DNA of 64,000 bases from Mya arenaria. Its lineage: Eukaryota; Mollusca; Bivalvia; Myida; Myidae. The notes beneath the pieces were generated by a model. That model saw nothing but the letters and a program-made list of their open reading frames with translations. It had not been told where the DNA came from and made no database searches. The stretch is from positions 26,206,167 through 26,270,166 of the forward strand of contig NC_069135.1 in the NCBI RefSeq assembly GCF_026914265.1, given 5' to 3'. Below, piece by piece: positions 21,947 through 34,134 of this stretch. Positions within the stretch are counted from its first letter, which is position 1, and every line of letters begins with the position of its first letter. A program made the position numbers and the translations under genes.

Positions 21947-24637
21947 TCACAGTGTGTAGTTCCAGTTAGTTTCTCCCACCTCAGATAAGTAGATCCAATG
22001 GACATTCTGGAAACTCTTATCTTGCCCACGGGCAAAGATAAAACAAGTACCCATATTGAACTCCTTATTTATTGTCATCACACAATTACATCCCTTGTTG
22101 AAGACTGGCGTCTGTAGCATCATGGAAACCTTGTCTAGTGGCAATACGAAATAATGCTGCACTCTCCTCAGAACTATTTGAATAACGATTTGACTATTTA
22201 CACAATCTGAATCGCTGCGTGCATATCCATGACAACCACGAATTATCACATACCTGTACGCACATTATTTTCACTACGCACAAAATAGTTCTAGCCAAAA
22301 TACATTGTTACTTTATGTTGTCTAACTTAGGAGGGAGAAAAAGCATCTAACTTAGCCGCTCGTGTAAAATAGGCTCATTTCAACCCTACACTCGGATTGG
22401 AGTGAACCTTTCTTACATTCTCGGCCATTGAAGATACTTATAGGCCCTCAAAATTGTTTTAAATATAAGATTAGACATACATGAGCTATCTGTATGCAAT
22501 CCAATGTAATATTTAGTATAATTTCGGTTTTGTTTCCATTTTGTTTTACTTTGCAAAACCCTTCTAGGTGGATTCAGTAGCTAGGTAGACTTCACACTCG
22601 TTTTTATGATTTAACCCCCATGCATGACCTTGAAGATTTGCTGCTCCAAAACAAATGTCCATCATAAAAATAATTAATGTGCCAGGCTTAAACTGTAAAA
22701 TCACAATATGAGAATAAAAGCATAACTATTTCTGTTAAAGTTATAGACCTTTCTATGCATATGGAATTGTCAATACATTTCTTTTGTCTTAATATAATAG
22801 ACATACGTTTCGACTTGCATTTTAATGTAGAAGCTAATAATGAATTTGGAGGCTGCACGCTAGGCATTAACTAGTTGAAACCCCCATACAGTGATATGTT
22901 AGGCTTACCATTTCAATGCGGTAATCCCAACACATGCTAATAAGGCTATTTTTGCTACCATTATGTGCGTCGTTTTTGCATTCTGATCTCTAGTTCAATG
23001 TTTCACTGGCAATGAACTTGTGTCTCTTTGGGTTTTTTAATTATAATTTTTCTTAATTTTCACTATAATCATTCAACAATGATTATGATGCCACTAATGT
23101 TATCCAAAAACCTCAACACACTTTCTTCAAACAAAAACAAGCATATTGGAAGAACTTTTATTACACCAAAGAAAATATACCCATAATCAGTAAAATAAAA
23201 ATATATTTGTAAACTCTCATGCCATGTTATGTTAAATTCAACTTGATATAAATCATAGGAGTATCATAAATCGAAAAAAAAATCATTTACACACAAACTT
23301 ACAGATGTGCATTTATTGTCGTTAAAAATAATGTAATACATTTTAGTTGCAGTAAGTAATTCTCATCACTTATTATTAACATTCTGATTGATAGCAAACA
23401 AGTCACTAAAAATGGTCAAATTGTAACTAATGCCAAAATATTTTAGCTAGATTGCGGAGAAAGCTGAAAGTTTATAGAATCATTCTCAAGTCTGTTTCCT
23501 GGGTGGAAACGAGTACTGATGGTTTCTTTTTCCGAGGCCTTGAGAAAGTACACACAACATTGGATGGGAGGTGGACATCATAAGAGCCCAATTTAAAATA
23601 TTGCATTTTCAAAGATGTGCCCTATTGAAGCATTTTCTGTAGGTTTAAAATAGAACTGAACATGCTGTATTGCATGTCAATCTTCAGGTAAATTAAATTT
23701 TGGTACATACCAGTGCCTGAAATATAAAAACATAACATACAATAGAAATAATAGGAATGAGATATTCACATCAATTATTTCTAAAGCCTGTACAATAACA
23801 TTGAAAAGTATTCACAAAATCTTTAATGTAACACTAATTCAAAGCTGCACATTTCCATATTGACTGTTTAGAAAACTTTTTTTCACATTTATTTTTGTCT
23901 TTGAATGAGTCAATTATTGTGCACAATTGAATGTCTGGAAACCAGTGATATAAGACTGCTAACAAAATACCACATCACAGTTTGTCATATTCATGCTCGA
24001 AATAGCCGGATGTTAAATGGCTTTATGCGAGACTAACGCTTTAAGAAAAATGATATTTTCGGCAGGTTTCCAAACAATTGAGATCATTTCTATCATGAGT
24101 TATCAAATATGACTGAATTGAATGCTGATTTTGTGACAAATGCCAAAAATGTCAATCTCTGCGAGTGCACCTTTACGTAAAAGAATCGCCTCCCTGATTT
24201 CTTTGACATCATTTGAAAGGGTTTTGAGAAAATGACAAAGAAAAACTGTCAATCTGTGAGAGTTCAGCTTAAATGATTTGTTTAAACATTTTTAATGACG
24301 TTTTTCTCCATTTTGCACGTAGGAAAAAAGGCTAAACCAGTATTAAGTATAATTTATCAAATAGAGTTTAACAAAATTAGGAGTCTTAACCTTTTAAAAC
24401 CAATGCTCAACCTGGGCAAACTTATAGACTGATGGAAAATAAAAGTTTTATCATGAATCAATATTGTTTTGTTTTGTACATTCATTCTTAATTGATTAAC
24501 AGAACATGGAGGACTATTTTGGCTAAAACCAGAACATTATTATACTTATTTTGAAAATAGCACAACCACATACCTCATCTGCCATTTGTCACCAGAACAA
24601 GCAATGAACTCAGAGCCTTTAGGCACCATATTGCCCT
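21947..24637 (-). CDS. Unrecognised gene, last two coding exons
   Basis: Penultimate exon 24637-24574 (after TTTCCAG, before GTATGT) reads GNMVPKGSEFIACSGDKWQM. It joins in phase to 22253-21947 (after TACAG), reading RYVIIRGCHGYARSDSDCVN, RRVQHYFVLPLDKVSMMLQ, NKGCNCVMTINKEFNMGTCF and ending NWNYTL-stop. About 122 residues result. The clean phase agreement, balanced composition and several cysteines look like a conserved metazoan domain, but I do not recognise the family. No upstream exon is found before the minisatellite field at 25.3 kb, so the 5' part is either in unread introns farther upstream or lost. Confidence 0.6.
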
Positions 24638-25278
24638 CTGGAAATAACAATAAGATTAAATTTTAAATGTTTGCGAATCATGCGCACAGCAAAAATGTCA
24701 CTATTTTTCGATTTTCCTGCACCACCATCAGTTGATATTATGAAAGTTAACATTGAAAGACATATACGCTAGGTGACATGTTCAAACTCATTACCACTAG
24801 TATGACGCTCTATTAGTTAGAGAGATAAGTTAGTAAACCGGAAACTAATTATGCCAACCTCGCAGCTGATTGTTACGGACACACACTACGATATTGATGA
24901 GGAAATATATTTAACTAAATATGTCACTCACAGAAAAGAGGTATGTTTTAGCACGGACATATAAACCATTTGTCTATGGTTTAAGACATCAGACTTAAGT
25001 AACAATAAATCATAAAGTTTATAATTATATTAAGATAAGAACTAAAGAAGTCTAACATATTATCAATTTATGTAGAGTCAGATTCAGACTTACATGTATT
25101 TTAAAGCATTTGTCTTCTTCATATTTGCTATTGAGGACTGGAAAAAATAATGTTTACTATCTCAGCAGACAGACTTACTCCAATAACTGTAATTAAATTA
25201 CATTTCCATTTAGTTCCTGATTAGGGCCCTTTTCATACGATTAATATATTTCTAAAAAGATTTCAAGTATAAAAATAA

Positions 25279-28200
25279 CACTAACACACAAATTAGTGGT
25301 AATAGTTAGCCCATCATTCTGTATTTAGTATTGAATCTTGAACACGAGTTCAAGCTCAAACCACTTTTTTCAAAACACAATTCAAGCTCAACATAATACC
25401 AAGATCCAAGATCAGCCAATCAGGTTTCTTGTTTTAATTATAAAACATACCAGATGACTTGTTACAATACAATGCCAGTATGGCCCTCCCAGCGGCCAAC
25501 ACCGTGTCTTGTTACAATTATAACAGCCTGTGGCCCAATCAGCAGCAATCACGATATCTGATCTCAACACCAATACCATATATGACCCTCCCAGCAACAA
25601 ATCGGATATTGTGTGATAAGAATTATCCTGTATGACCCTCAAAGCAGGAAATCATATGTCTTTTTACAAAAGTATGCCCATATGGCCATACTAGCAACAC
25701 ACCAGATGTCTTGTCATAATAATAATACCATATGACCAAGTAGCAAACCAGATGTCTAGTAACAATACTTAGACAACTGGGGCAATGTCCAAGAAAATCT
25801 TCATCGCTTTATGTTTAGCGAATGTACCAGTTACTGGCCCATTATTGCAATTCCGTCAGCAAACCAGTCTTGTTACAATACTAAGAGCAAGTGGCCCTCC
25901 CAGCAAAATGCTGTTGTCTTCTTACAATAACCTATAATCCATATGATCTTGATTCCATATGGCTCTTCCACCGGCAAACCAGTTTTATTTTAATTTATTT
26001 TATTCCATATAACCTACTCAGCAGCAAACAAGACACGTTTTTTTTTTAAATTCCATATGGTTATGAAAGCAGCAAACCAGACACGTTAATAATTGATTGG
26101 ACATGTGTTAGAATAAGGCAATGCTAACTAGATAAAGCCCTCAGTAAAGTCCAATTGTTTCACTGATTGTCCAAAACGGTATTCCGATCATTTAACGGTA
26201 AAGCAATCTTGATGAGGGTATAGTTTGTTTGTGTTGTTTTTTTTTGTGTATGTTGTGTAAATTTGGTTATGATGTTTGTATTTGTGTATGTGGTGTTAAT
26301 ATGTTTGTGTCAATAGTTTTTTGTCGTTTGGGCTCTTGTTGTCTGCCCTTAAACAGAGTTTGTTTTGAATATTCGACTACTGCGCTTGTCCCTGTATTTT
26401 TTATTGTATTTATTATATTAATTAATTATATGTAGTCATCAAAGCAGCACACCAGCACACCAGAAAAATTTGTATTTCCTATGGCAATCAACATATAGGT
26501 CTTTATTCTATATGGCCCTCCCAGCAGCAAACCAGATAAGTCTTTATTCAATATAGTCCTCCCAGCCGCAGAACATCTGTTTTTATTTCATATAGCCAGC
26601 TCAGCAGTACACCATAAAATTCTATATTCCATATGGTCATCACAGCGGCACACTGACACAGCGACTTAAGTTAGGTCTTAATGCCTTTGAGCTCTCCCAA
26701 CGGCAAACCAGTTAGGTTTTGGTTCCATTTGGCCCTCCAAGCAGCCAGCCAGCCAGATAAGTCGTGAATCCCAGCGGCAAACCAGATATGGCTTTTTACC
26801 ATATGGCCATTTCAGCAACAAACCAAACAAGTATTCATTCCGCAAGCAGACAAATCCTCATTCAATATGGCCCTCCCAGCGAAAAGCCAGACAGGTCTTT
26901 ATTTCATATGATCCTCCTAGCAGCAAACTAGACAAAGGCTTTATTAAATATGACCTTCCCAGAAGCAAACCAGATAAGGCTTCATACCATATGGCCATCT
27001 CAGCAGCAAACCAGAAATTCTTCATTCCGCAACCAGACAAGTCCTCATTCAATATAGCCCTCCCAGCGGAAAACCAAACAGGTCTTTATTCCATATGGTC
27101 CCCTAGCAGTAAACTAGACAAAGCTTTATTCAATATGGCCTTCCCAGCGGCAAACCAGATAAGGCTTCATTCAGCAACCAGAAAAATCCGCATTCAATAT
27201 GGCCCTCCCAGCGGAAAACCAGACAGGTCTTTATTCCATATGGTCCTCCCAGCAGCAAACTAGACAAGGATTTATGCGATATTGCCCTGCCAGCGGCATT
27301 CAGCAGCAAACCAGTCGAGTCTTTATTCAATATGGCCCTTCCAGCAGCAAACCAGATAAGGCTTTATTCAATATAGCCCTTCTAGCAGCAAACCAGTCAA
27401 GTCTCTATTCAATATGGCACTTCCAGCAGAAAACTAGACAATGATTTATTCAACATGGCCCTTCCAGCATCAAACCAGTCAAGTCTTTATACAATATGTC
27501 ACTTCCAGCATCAAACCAGTCAAGTCTTTATTCAATATGGCCCTTCCAGCAGATAACCAGTCAAGGTTTTATTCAATATAGCCCTTCCAGCATCAAACCA
27601 GTCAAGTCTTTATTCAATATAGCCCTTCCAGCAGCAAACAAGTCAAGTCTTTATTCGATATGTCACTTCCAGCAGCAAACAAGTCAAGTCTTTATTCAAT
27701 ATAGACCTTCCAGCAGCAAACAAGTCAAGTCTTTATTCAATATGTCACTTCCAGCATCAAACCAGTCAAGGTTTTATTCAATATAGCCATTCCAGCAGCA
27801 ATTAAGTCAAATCTTTATTCAATATGTCACTTCCAGCAGCAAACAAGTCAAGTCTTTATTCAATATGTCACTTCCAGCATCAAACCAGTCAAGTCTTTAT
27901 TCAATATGGCCCTTCCAGCATCAAACCAGACAATGCTTTATTCAATATGACCTTTTCAGCAGCAAACCAGACAAGGCTTTATTCAATATGGCCCTTCCAG
28001 CAGCAAAATAGACAAGGCTTTATTCAATATGGCCCTTCCAACAGCAAAATAGACAAGGCTTTATTCAATATGGCCCTTCAAACAGCAAAATAGACATGTC
28101 TTTATTCAATATGGCTTTCCCAGCGGCAAACTTGACAGGTCTTCATTTTATATGGCACTCTTTGCGACAAATCAGACAAGTCTTAGTTCAATGTGGACCT

Positions 28201-31200
28201 CCCAGAAGTTAACTTGACATGTCTTTATTCCATATAGCCCTCCCAGCAGCAACCAGACACGTATTTATTTCACATGGCCCTCCCAGCGGCAAAACAGGCA
28301 ATTCTTGATTCAATATGGTCCTCCAAGCGGCAAAACAGACAAGTCTATAGTCCACATGGGCCTCCCAGTAGCAACCTAGACAAGCCTTTATTCCATTGTA
28401 TTCCATTCGTTATTCCATTACATTTACTCCAAGCAGCAAACTAGACAAGGTCTTATTCCATATGGCCCTCCCAGCAGCAAACCAGACAAGGCTTTATTCC
28501 ATACGACCATCTCAGCCAGCATAAAAAATATCTCGATTCTATATGGTCACCCTAGCAGCAAACCAGACACGTATTTATTCCATATGGCCCTCCCAGCGGC
28601 AAACCATGCAAGTCTTTATTTTACATGGCCCTCCCAGTAACAAACTAGACAAGGCTTTTTCCATTTGACCATCTCAGCCAGCACCAAACCAGACATCTCT
28701 TGATTCTATATGGTCACCCAAGCAGTAAACAAGACAAGCCTTTATTCCATATGGCCCTCCCAGCGGCACTAACACACAAATTAGTGGTAATAGTTAGCCC
28801 ATCATTCTGTATTTAGTATTGAATCTTGAACACGAGTTCAAGCTCAAACCACTTTTTTCAAAACACAATTCAAGCTCAACATAATACCAAGATCCAAGAT
28901 CAGCCAATCAGGTTTCTTGTTTTAATTATAAAACATACCAGATGACTTGTTACAATACAATGCCAGTATGGCCCTCCCAGCGGCCAACACCGTGTCTTGT
29001 TACAATTATAACAGCCTGTGGCCCAATCAGCAGCAATCACGATATCTGATCTCAACACCAATACCATATATGACCCTCCCAGCAACAAATCGGATATTGT
29101 GTGATAAGAATTATCCTGTATGACCCTCAAAGCAGGAAATCATATGTCTTTTTACAAAAGTATGCCCATATGGCCATACTAGCAACACACCAGATGTCTT
29201 GTCATAATAATAATACCATATGACCAAGTAGCAAACCAGATGTCTAGTAACAATACTTAGACAACTGGGGCAATGTCCAAGAAAATCTTCATCGCTTTAT
29301 GTTTAGCGAATGTACCAGTTACTGGCCCATTATTGCAATTCCGTCAGCAAACCAGTCTTGTTACAATACTAAGAGCAAGTGGCCCTCCCAGCAAAATGCT
29401 GTTGTCTTCTTACAATAACCTATAATCCATATGATCTTGATTCCATATGGCTCTTCCACCGGCAAACCAGTTTTATTTTAATTTATTTTATTCCATATAA
29501 CCTACTCAGCAGCAAACAAGACACGTTTTTTTTTAAATTCCATATGGTTATGAAAGCAGCAAACCAGACACGTTAATAATTGATTGGACATGTGTTAGAA
29601 TAAGGCAATGCTAACTAGATAAAGCCCTCAGTAAAGTCCAATTGTTTCACTGATTGTCCAAAACGGTATTCCGATCATTTAACGGTAAAGCAATCTTGAT
29701 GAGGGTATAGTTTGTTTGTGTTGTTTTTTTTTGTGTATGTTGTGTAAATTTGGTTATGATGTTTGTATTTGTGTATGTGGTGTTAATATGTTTGTGTCAA
29801 TAGTTTTTTGTCGTTTGGGCTCTTGTTGTCTGCCCTTAAACAGAGTTTGTTTTGAATATTCGACTACTGCGCTTGTCCCTGTATTTTTTATTGTATTTAT
29901 TATATTAATTAATTATATGTAGTCATCAAAGCAGCACACCAGCACACCAGAAAAATTTGTATTTCCTATGGCAATCAACATATAGGTCTTTATTCTATAT
30001 GGCCCTCCCAGCAGCAAACCAGATAAGTCTTTATTCAATATAGTCCTCCCAGCCGCAGAACATCTGTTTTTATTTCATATAGCCAGCTCAGCAGTACACC
30101 ATAAAATTCTATATTCCATATGGTCATCACAGCGGCACACTGACACAGCGACTTAAGTTAGGTCTTAATGCCTTTGAGCTCTCCCAACGGCAAACCAGTT
30201 AGGTTTTGGTTCCATTTGGCCCTCCAAGCAGCCAGCCAGCCAGATAAGTCGTGAATCCCAGCGGCAAACCAGATATGGCTTTTTACCATATGGCCATTTC
30301 AGCAACAAACCAAACAAGTATTCATTCCGCAAGCAGACAAATCCTCATTCAATATGGCCCTCCCAGCGAAAAGCCAGACAGGTCTTTATTTCATATGATC
30401 CTCCTAGCAGCAAACTAGACAAAGGCTTTATTAAATATGACCTTCCCAGAAGCAAACCAGATAAGGCTTCATACCATATGGCCATCTCAGCAGCAAACCA
30501 GAAATTCTTCATTCCGCAACCAGACAAGTCCTCATTCAATATAGCCCTCCCAGCGGAAAACCAAACAGGTCTTTATTCCATATGGTCCCCTAGCAGTAAA
30601 CTAGACAAAGCTTTATTCAATATGGCCTTCCCAGCGGCAAACCAGATAAGGCTTCATTCAGCAACCAGAAAAATCCGCATTCAATATGGCCCTCCCAGCG
30701 GAAAACCAGACAGGTCTTTATTCCATATGGTCCTCCCAGCAGCAAACTAGACAAGGATTTATGCGATATTGCCCTGCCAGCGGCATTCAGCAGCAAACCA
30801 GTCGAGTCTTTATTCAATATGGCCCTTCCAGCAGCAAACCAGATAAGGCTTTATTCAATATAGCCCTTCTAGCAGCAAACCAGTCAAGTCTCTATTCAAT
30901 ATGGCACTTCCAGCAGAAAACTAGACAATGATTTATTCAACATGGCCCTTCCAGCATCAAACCAGTCAAGTCTTTATACAATATGTCACTTCCAGCATCA
31001 AACCAGTCAAGTCTTTATTCAATATGGCCCTTCCAGCAGATAACCAGTCAAGGTTTTATTCAATATAGCCCTTCCAGCATCAAACCAGTCAAGTCTTTAT
31101 TCAATATAGCCCTTCCAGCAGCAAACAAGTCAAGTCTTTATTCGATATGTCACTTCCAGCAGCAAACAAGTCAAGTCTTTATTCAATATAGACCTTCCAG

Positions 31201-32253
31201 CAGCAAACAAGTCAAGTCTTTATTCAATATGTCACTTCCAGCATCAAACCAGTCAAGGTTTTATTCAATATAGCCATTCCAGCAGCAATTAAGTCAAATC
31301 TTTATTCAATATGTCACTTCCAGCAGCAAACAAGTCAAGTCTTTATTCAATATGTCACTTCCAGCATCAAACCAGTCAAGTCTTTATTCAATATGGCCCT
31401 TCCAGCATCAAACCAGACAATGCTTTATTCAATATGACCTTTTCAGCAGCAAACCAGACAAGGCTTTATTCAATATGGCCCTTCCAGCAGCAAAATAGAC
31501 AAGGCTTTATTCAATATGGCCCTTCCAACAGCAAAATAGACAAGGCTTTATTCAATATGGCCCTTCAAACAGCAAAATAGACATGTCTTTATTCAATATG
31601 GCTTTCCCAGCGGCAAACTTGACAGGTCTTCATTTTATATGGCACTCTTTGCGACAAATCAGACAAGTCTTGATTCAATGTGGACCTCCCAGAAGTTAAC
31701 TTGACATGTCTTTATTCCATATAGCCCTCCCAGCAGCAACCAGACACGTATTTATTTCACATGGCCCTCCCAGCGGCAAAACAGGCAATTCTTGATTCAA
31801 TATGGTCCTCCAAGCGGCAAAACAGACAAGTCTATAGTCCACATGGGCCTCCCAGTAGCAACCTAGACAAGCCTTTATTCCATTGTATTCCATTCGTTAT
31901 TCCATTACATTTACTCCAAGCAGCAAACTAGACAAGGTCTTATTCCATATGGCCCTCCCAGCAGCAAACCAGACAAGGCTTTATTCCATACGACCATCTC
32001 AGCCAGCATAAAAAATATCTCGATTCTATATGGTCACCCTAGCAGCAAACCAGACACGTATTTATTCCATATGGCCCTCCCAGCGGCAAACCATGCAAGT
32101 CTTTATTTTACATGGCCCTCCCAGTAACAAACTAGACAAGGCTTTTTCCATTTGACCATCTCAGCCAGCACCAAACCAGACATCTCTTGATTCTATATGG
32201 TCACCCAAGCAGTAAACAAGACAAGCCTTTATTCCATATGGCCCTCCCAGCGG
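25279..32253. repeat. Near-identical 3,488-bp tandem duplication inside the minisatellite field
   Basis: Unit 1 is 25279-28766 and unit 2 is 28767 to about 32253. Both start CACTAACACACAAATTAGTG. I saw only a one-base T-run difference (near 26037 / 29525) and a two-base change at about 28174 / 31661. The left junction of unit 2 joins minisatellite (CCCAGCGG) straight onto the non-repeat start with about 1-2 bp of overlap. Confidence 0.9.
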
Positions 32254-32730
32254 CAAACCATGCAAGTCTTTATTTTACATGGCCCTCCCAGTAACAAACT
32301 AGACAAGGCTTATTCCATTTGAGCATCTCAGCCAGCACCAAACCAGACATCTCTTGATTCTATATGGTCACCCAAGCAGCAAACAAGACAAGCCTTTATT
32401 CCACATCGCTCTCCCAGTAACAAACTAGAAAAGACTTTATTCCATATGAACAACTCAGCACCAAACCAGACATCTCTTGATTCTATATGGTCATTCCCAG
32501 TAGCAAACCAGACACGGCTTTATTCCAAATGGCCAACCCAGCGGCAAACCAATTAATTTTCGGTTCCATATGGCCCTCTCAGGAACAAACCAGATACGTC
32601 TTGGTTTCATATGGCCCTCCCTGCAGAAAACAAGAACAGTTTTGATTTCAAGCAACAAAACAGATTAAGTCTTGATTCCATTTGGCCCTCCAAGCAGCAA
32701 AACAGTTAAAGATTGTATCCCAGCAGCAAA
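25440..32730. repeat. 41-bp minisatellite field, major locus
   Basis: Core unit TTCAATATGGCCCTTCCAGC + AGCAAACCAGTCAAGTCTTTA, exactly 41 bp in the regular part (about 27300-28100 and 30790-31590). Edges are more diverged, with CCATATGGCCCTCCCAGCGG variants. No genes are supported inside; the many open frames are by-products of the repeat. Confidence 0.9.
32089..32400. repeat. ~158-bp direct repeat at the right edge of the duplication
   Basis: CCAGCGGCAAACCATGCAAG followed by ATGGCCCTCCCAGTAACAAA and CATCTCTTGATTCTATATGG occurs at about 32083 and again at about 32247. Marks a further local duplication beyond the 3.49-kb unit. Confidence 0.7.
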
Positions 32731-33501
32731 CCATGAGACTTAGAAAACAATATATATTAAGATCGATTGACTGATTGAATGATTGATTGGATGACTGATC
32801 GATTGCTTAAATACATGATAAATTAATAGAATGATTATTTTATTGATTAATAAATCATTCATTCATTTCCCCATATTTTCCTTTAATTTACATATGTCTA
32901 CTTATTCTTTCCAAGTATCTGCCTCCGTGTTGTGCCTCTATAGTTTCTACTGTATAATGACTGTATAACTTTTGTATGTTTAAAGGTTATAACATACCAT
33001 TTCTAAACGGAATCTCAAAATATTTAAATTGTACTAATACATTTGATATTTCTTTGTAGGAAATGTCATCATTTTTTTCGCATTTTAATAAAAGGTTGAG
33101 AGCTATTCAATGTTTGCATGTTAAGAGTAGTTACACACATGAGTGCTAAGACAAAACAATATTTTAATAATATAATGATAAATACGTGGACCATAGTACA
33201 TACTGAATCATTTTCATTTACTGTGTCGTCATAAAACTACATATTGGCACACATAAATGGAATATTTAAGAGAGCACAGTTCTCAGTTCAAGTGTGCATC
33301 ATTTGAATGTTCATGCATTGTGAAAAAGATTTCATCGACTCTTTCCATCCATCCATCCATTCATTTATTTATTCAATCATTCATTAATTCATCCATCCAC
33401 CCATCCATCATCCATCCATGCATCTATTCATTCATTCGTTCGTTCGTTGTTAACATGTTATTCAGTTTCAACCCTACATCAAATTAAACGCAAGACTATA
33501 C

Positions 33502-33536
<35 letters not shown>

Positions 33537-33568
33537 CGTGTGCGTGTGTGCGTGTGTGCCTGTGTGCG

Positions 33569-33602
<34 letters not shown>

Positions 33603-34134
33603 CGTAAGTAAGTAAGACAGCAAAGATGATTACACATATAAGGGGCATTGTATAAATCAACAAGCCTAAGACAAATTATCGTAAGATCACGTTTTGAATA
33701 CTAAGCAAGTGTAAAAAATAGAATTTAATGTTGTTAGCCGTCAAATCTTTTTAAGCCTAGGCTAGAGTGATATTTGCAACCATAAGATTTGTTTCAAAAT
33801 ATATCTCACTACAACCAAGAATAAATAATTCGAGACCTGATCCCACAATACGTTTGTTGATAATATTCCCCGTCGTCATTATGTCATACTAATGTTTACG
33901 GTAATAACATGCCTTATAAATCATTAAATATACATTACAGTGACACATGTACCGATATATTATTCAAAACGGGAAAATATAGAATGTTGTTAACGAGAGT
34001 TATTATCCACATTAATGAGAGTTAAACATTATCCAAATCATCGACAAGAAATCGATAAGGATTCTTTAAATATAATCCCACGTAGTTCGTTCCTTTCAAT
34101 TTACAGAATACCGTAAACATATTTGTATTGTTAT
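32731..34134. other. Intergenic stretch downstream of the TRIM-like gene
   Basis: Short GATTGATTGA-type repeats near 32760, the microsatellites listed separately, and the presumed 3' UTR of the TRIM-like gene next to 34134. Confidence 0.55.
33340..33612. repeat. (CCAT)n and (TG)n/(TGCG)n microsatellites
   Basis: CCATCCATCCATTCATT-type repeats at 33345-33450 and a pure to interrupted TG repeat at 33507-33602 preceded by (TA)n. Confidence 0.9.

Noticed and set aside
25090-25145. Possible minus-strand exon between TTTTTTCCAG and GTAAGTC at 25.1 kb
   Set aside because: None of its open frames matches the phase needed by the exon at 24637-24574.
26858-31893. Repetitive frames rich in SLYSIW, LPAAN and GLLLGGPY
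   Set aside because: Products of the 41-bp minisatellite read on both strands, repeated identically in both 3.49-kb units.
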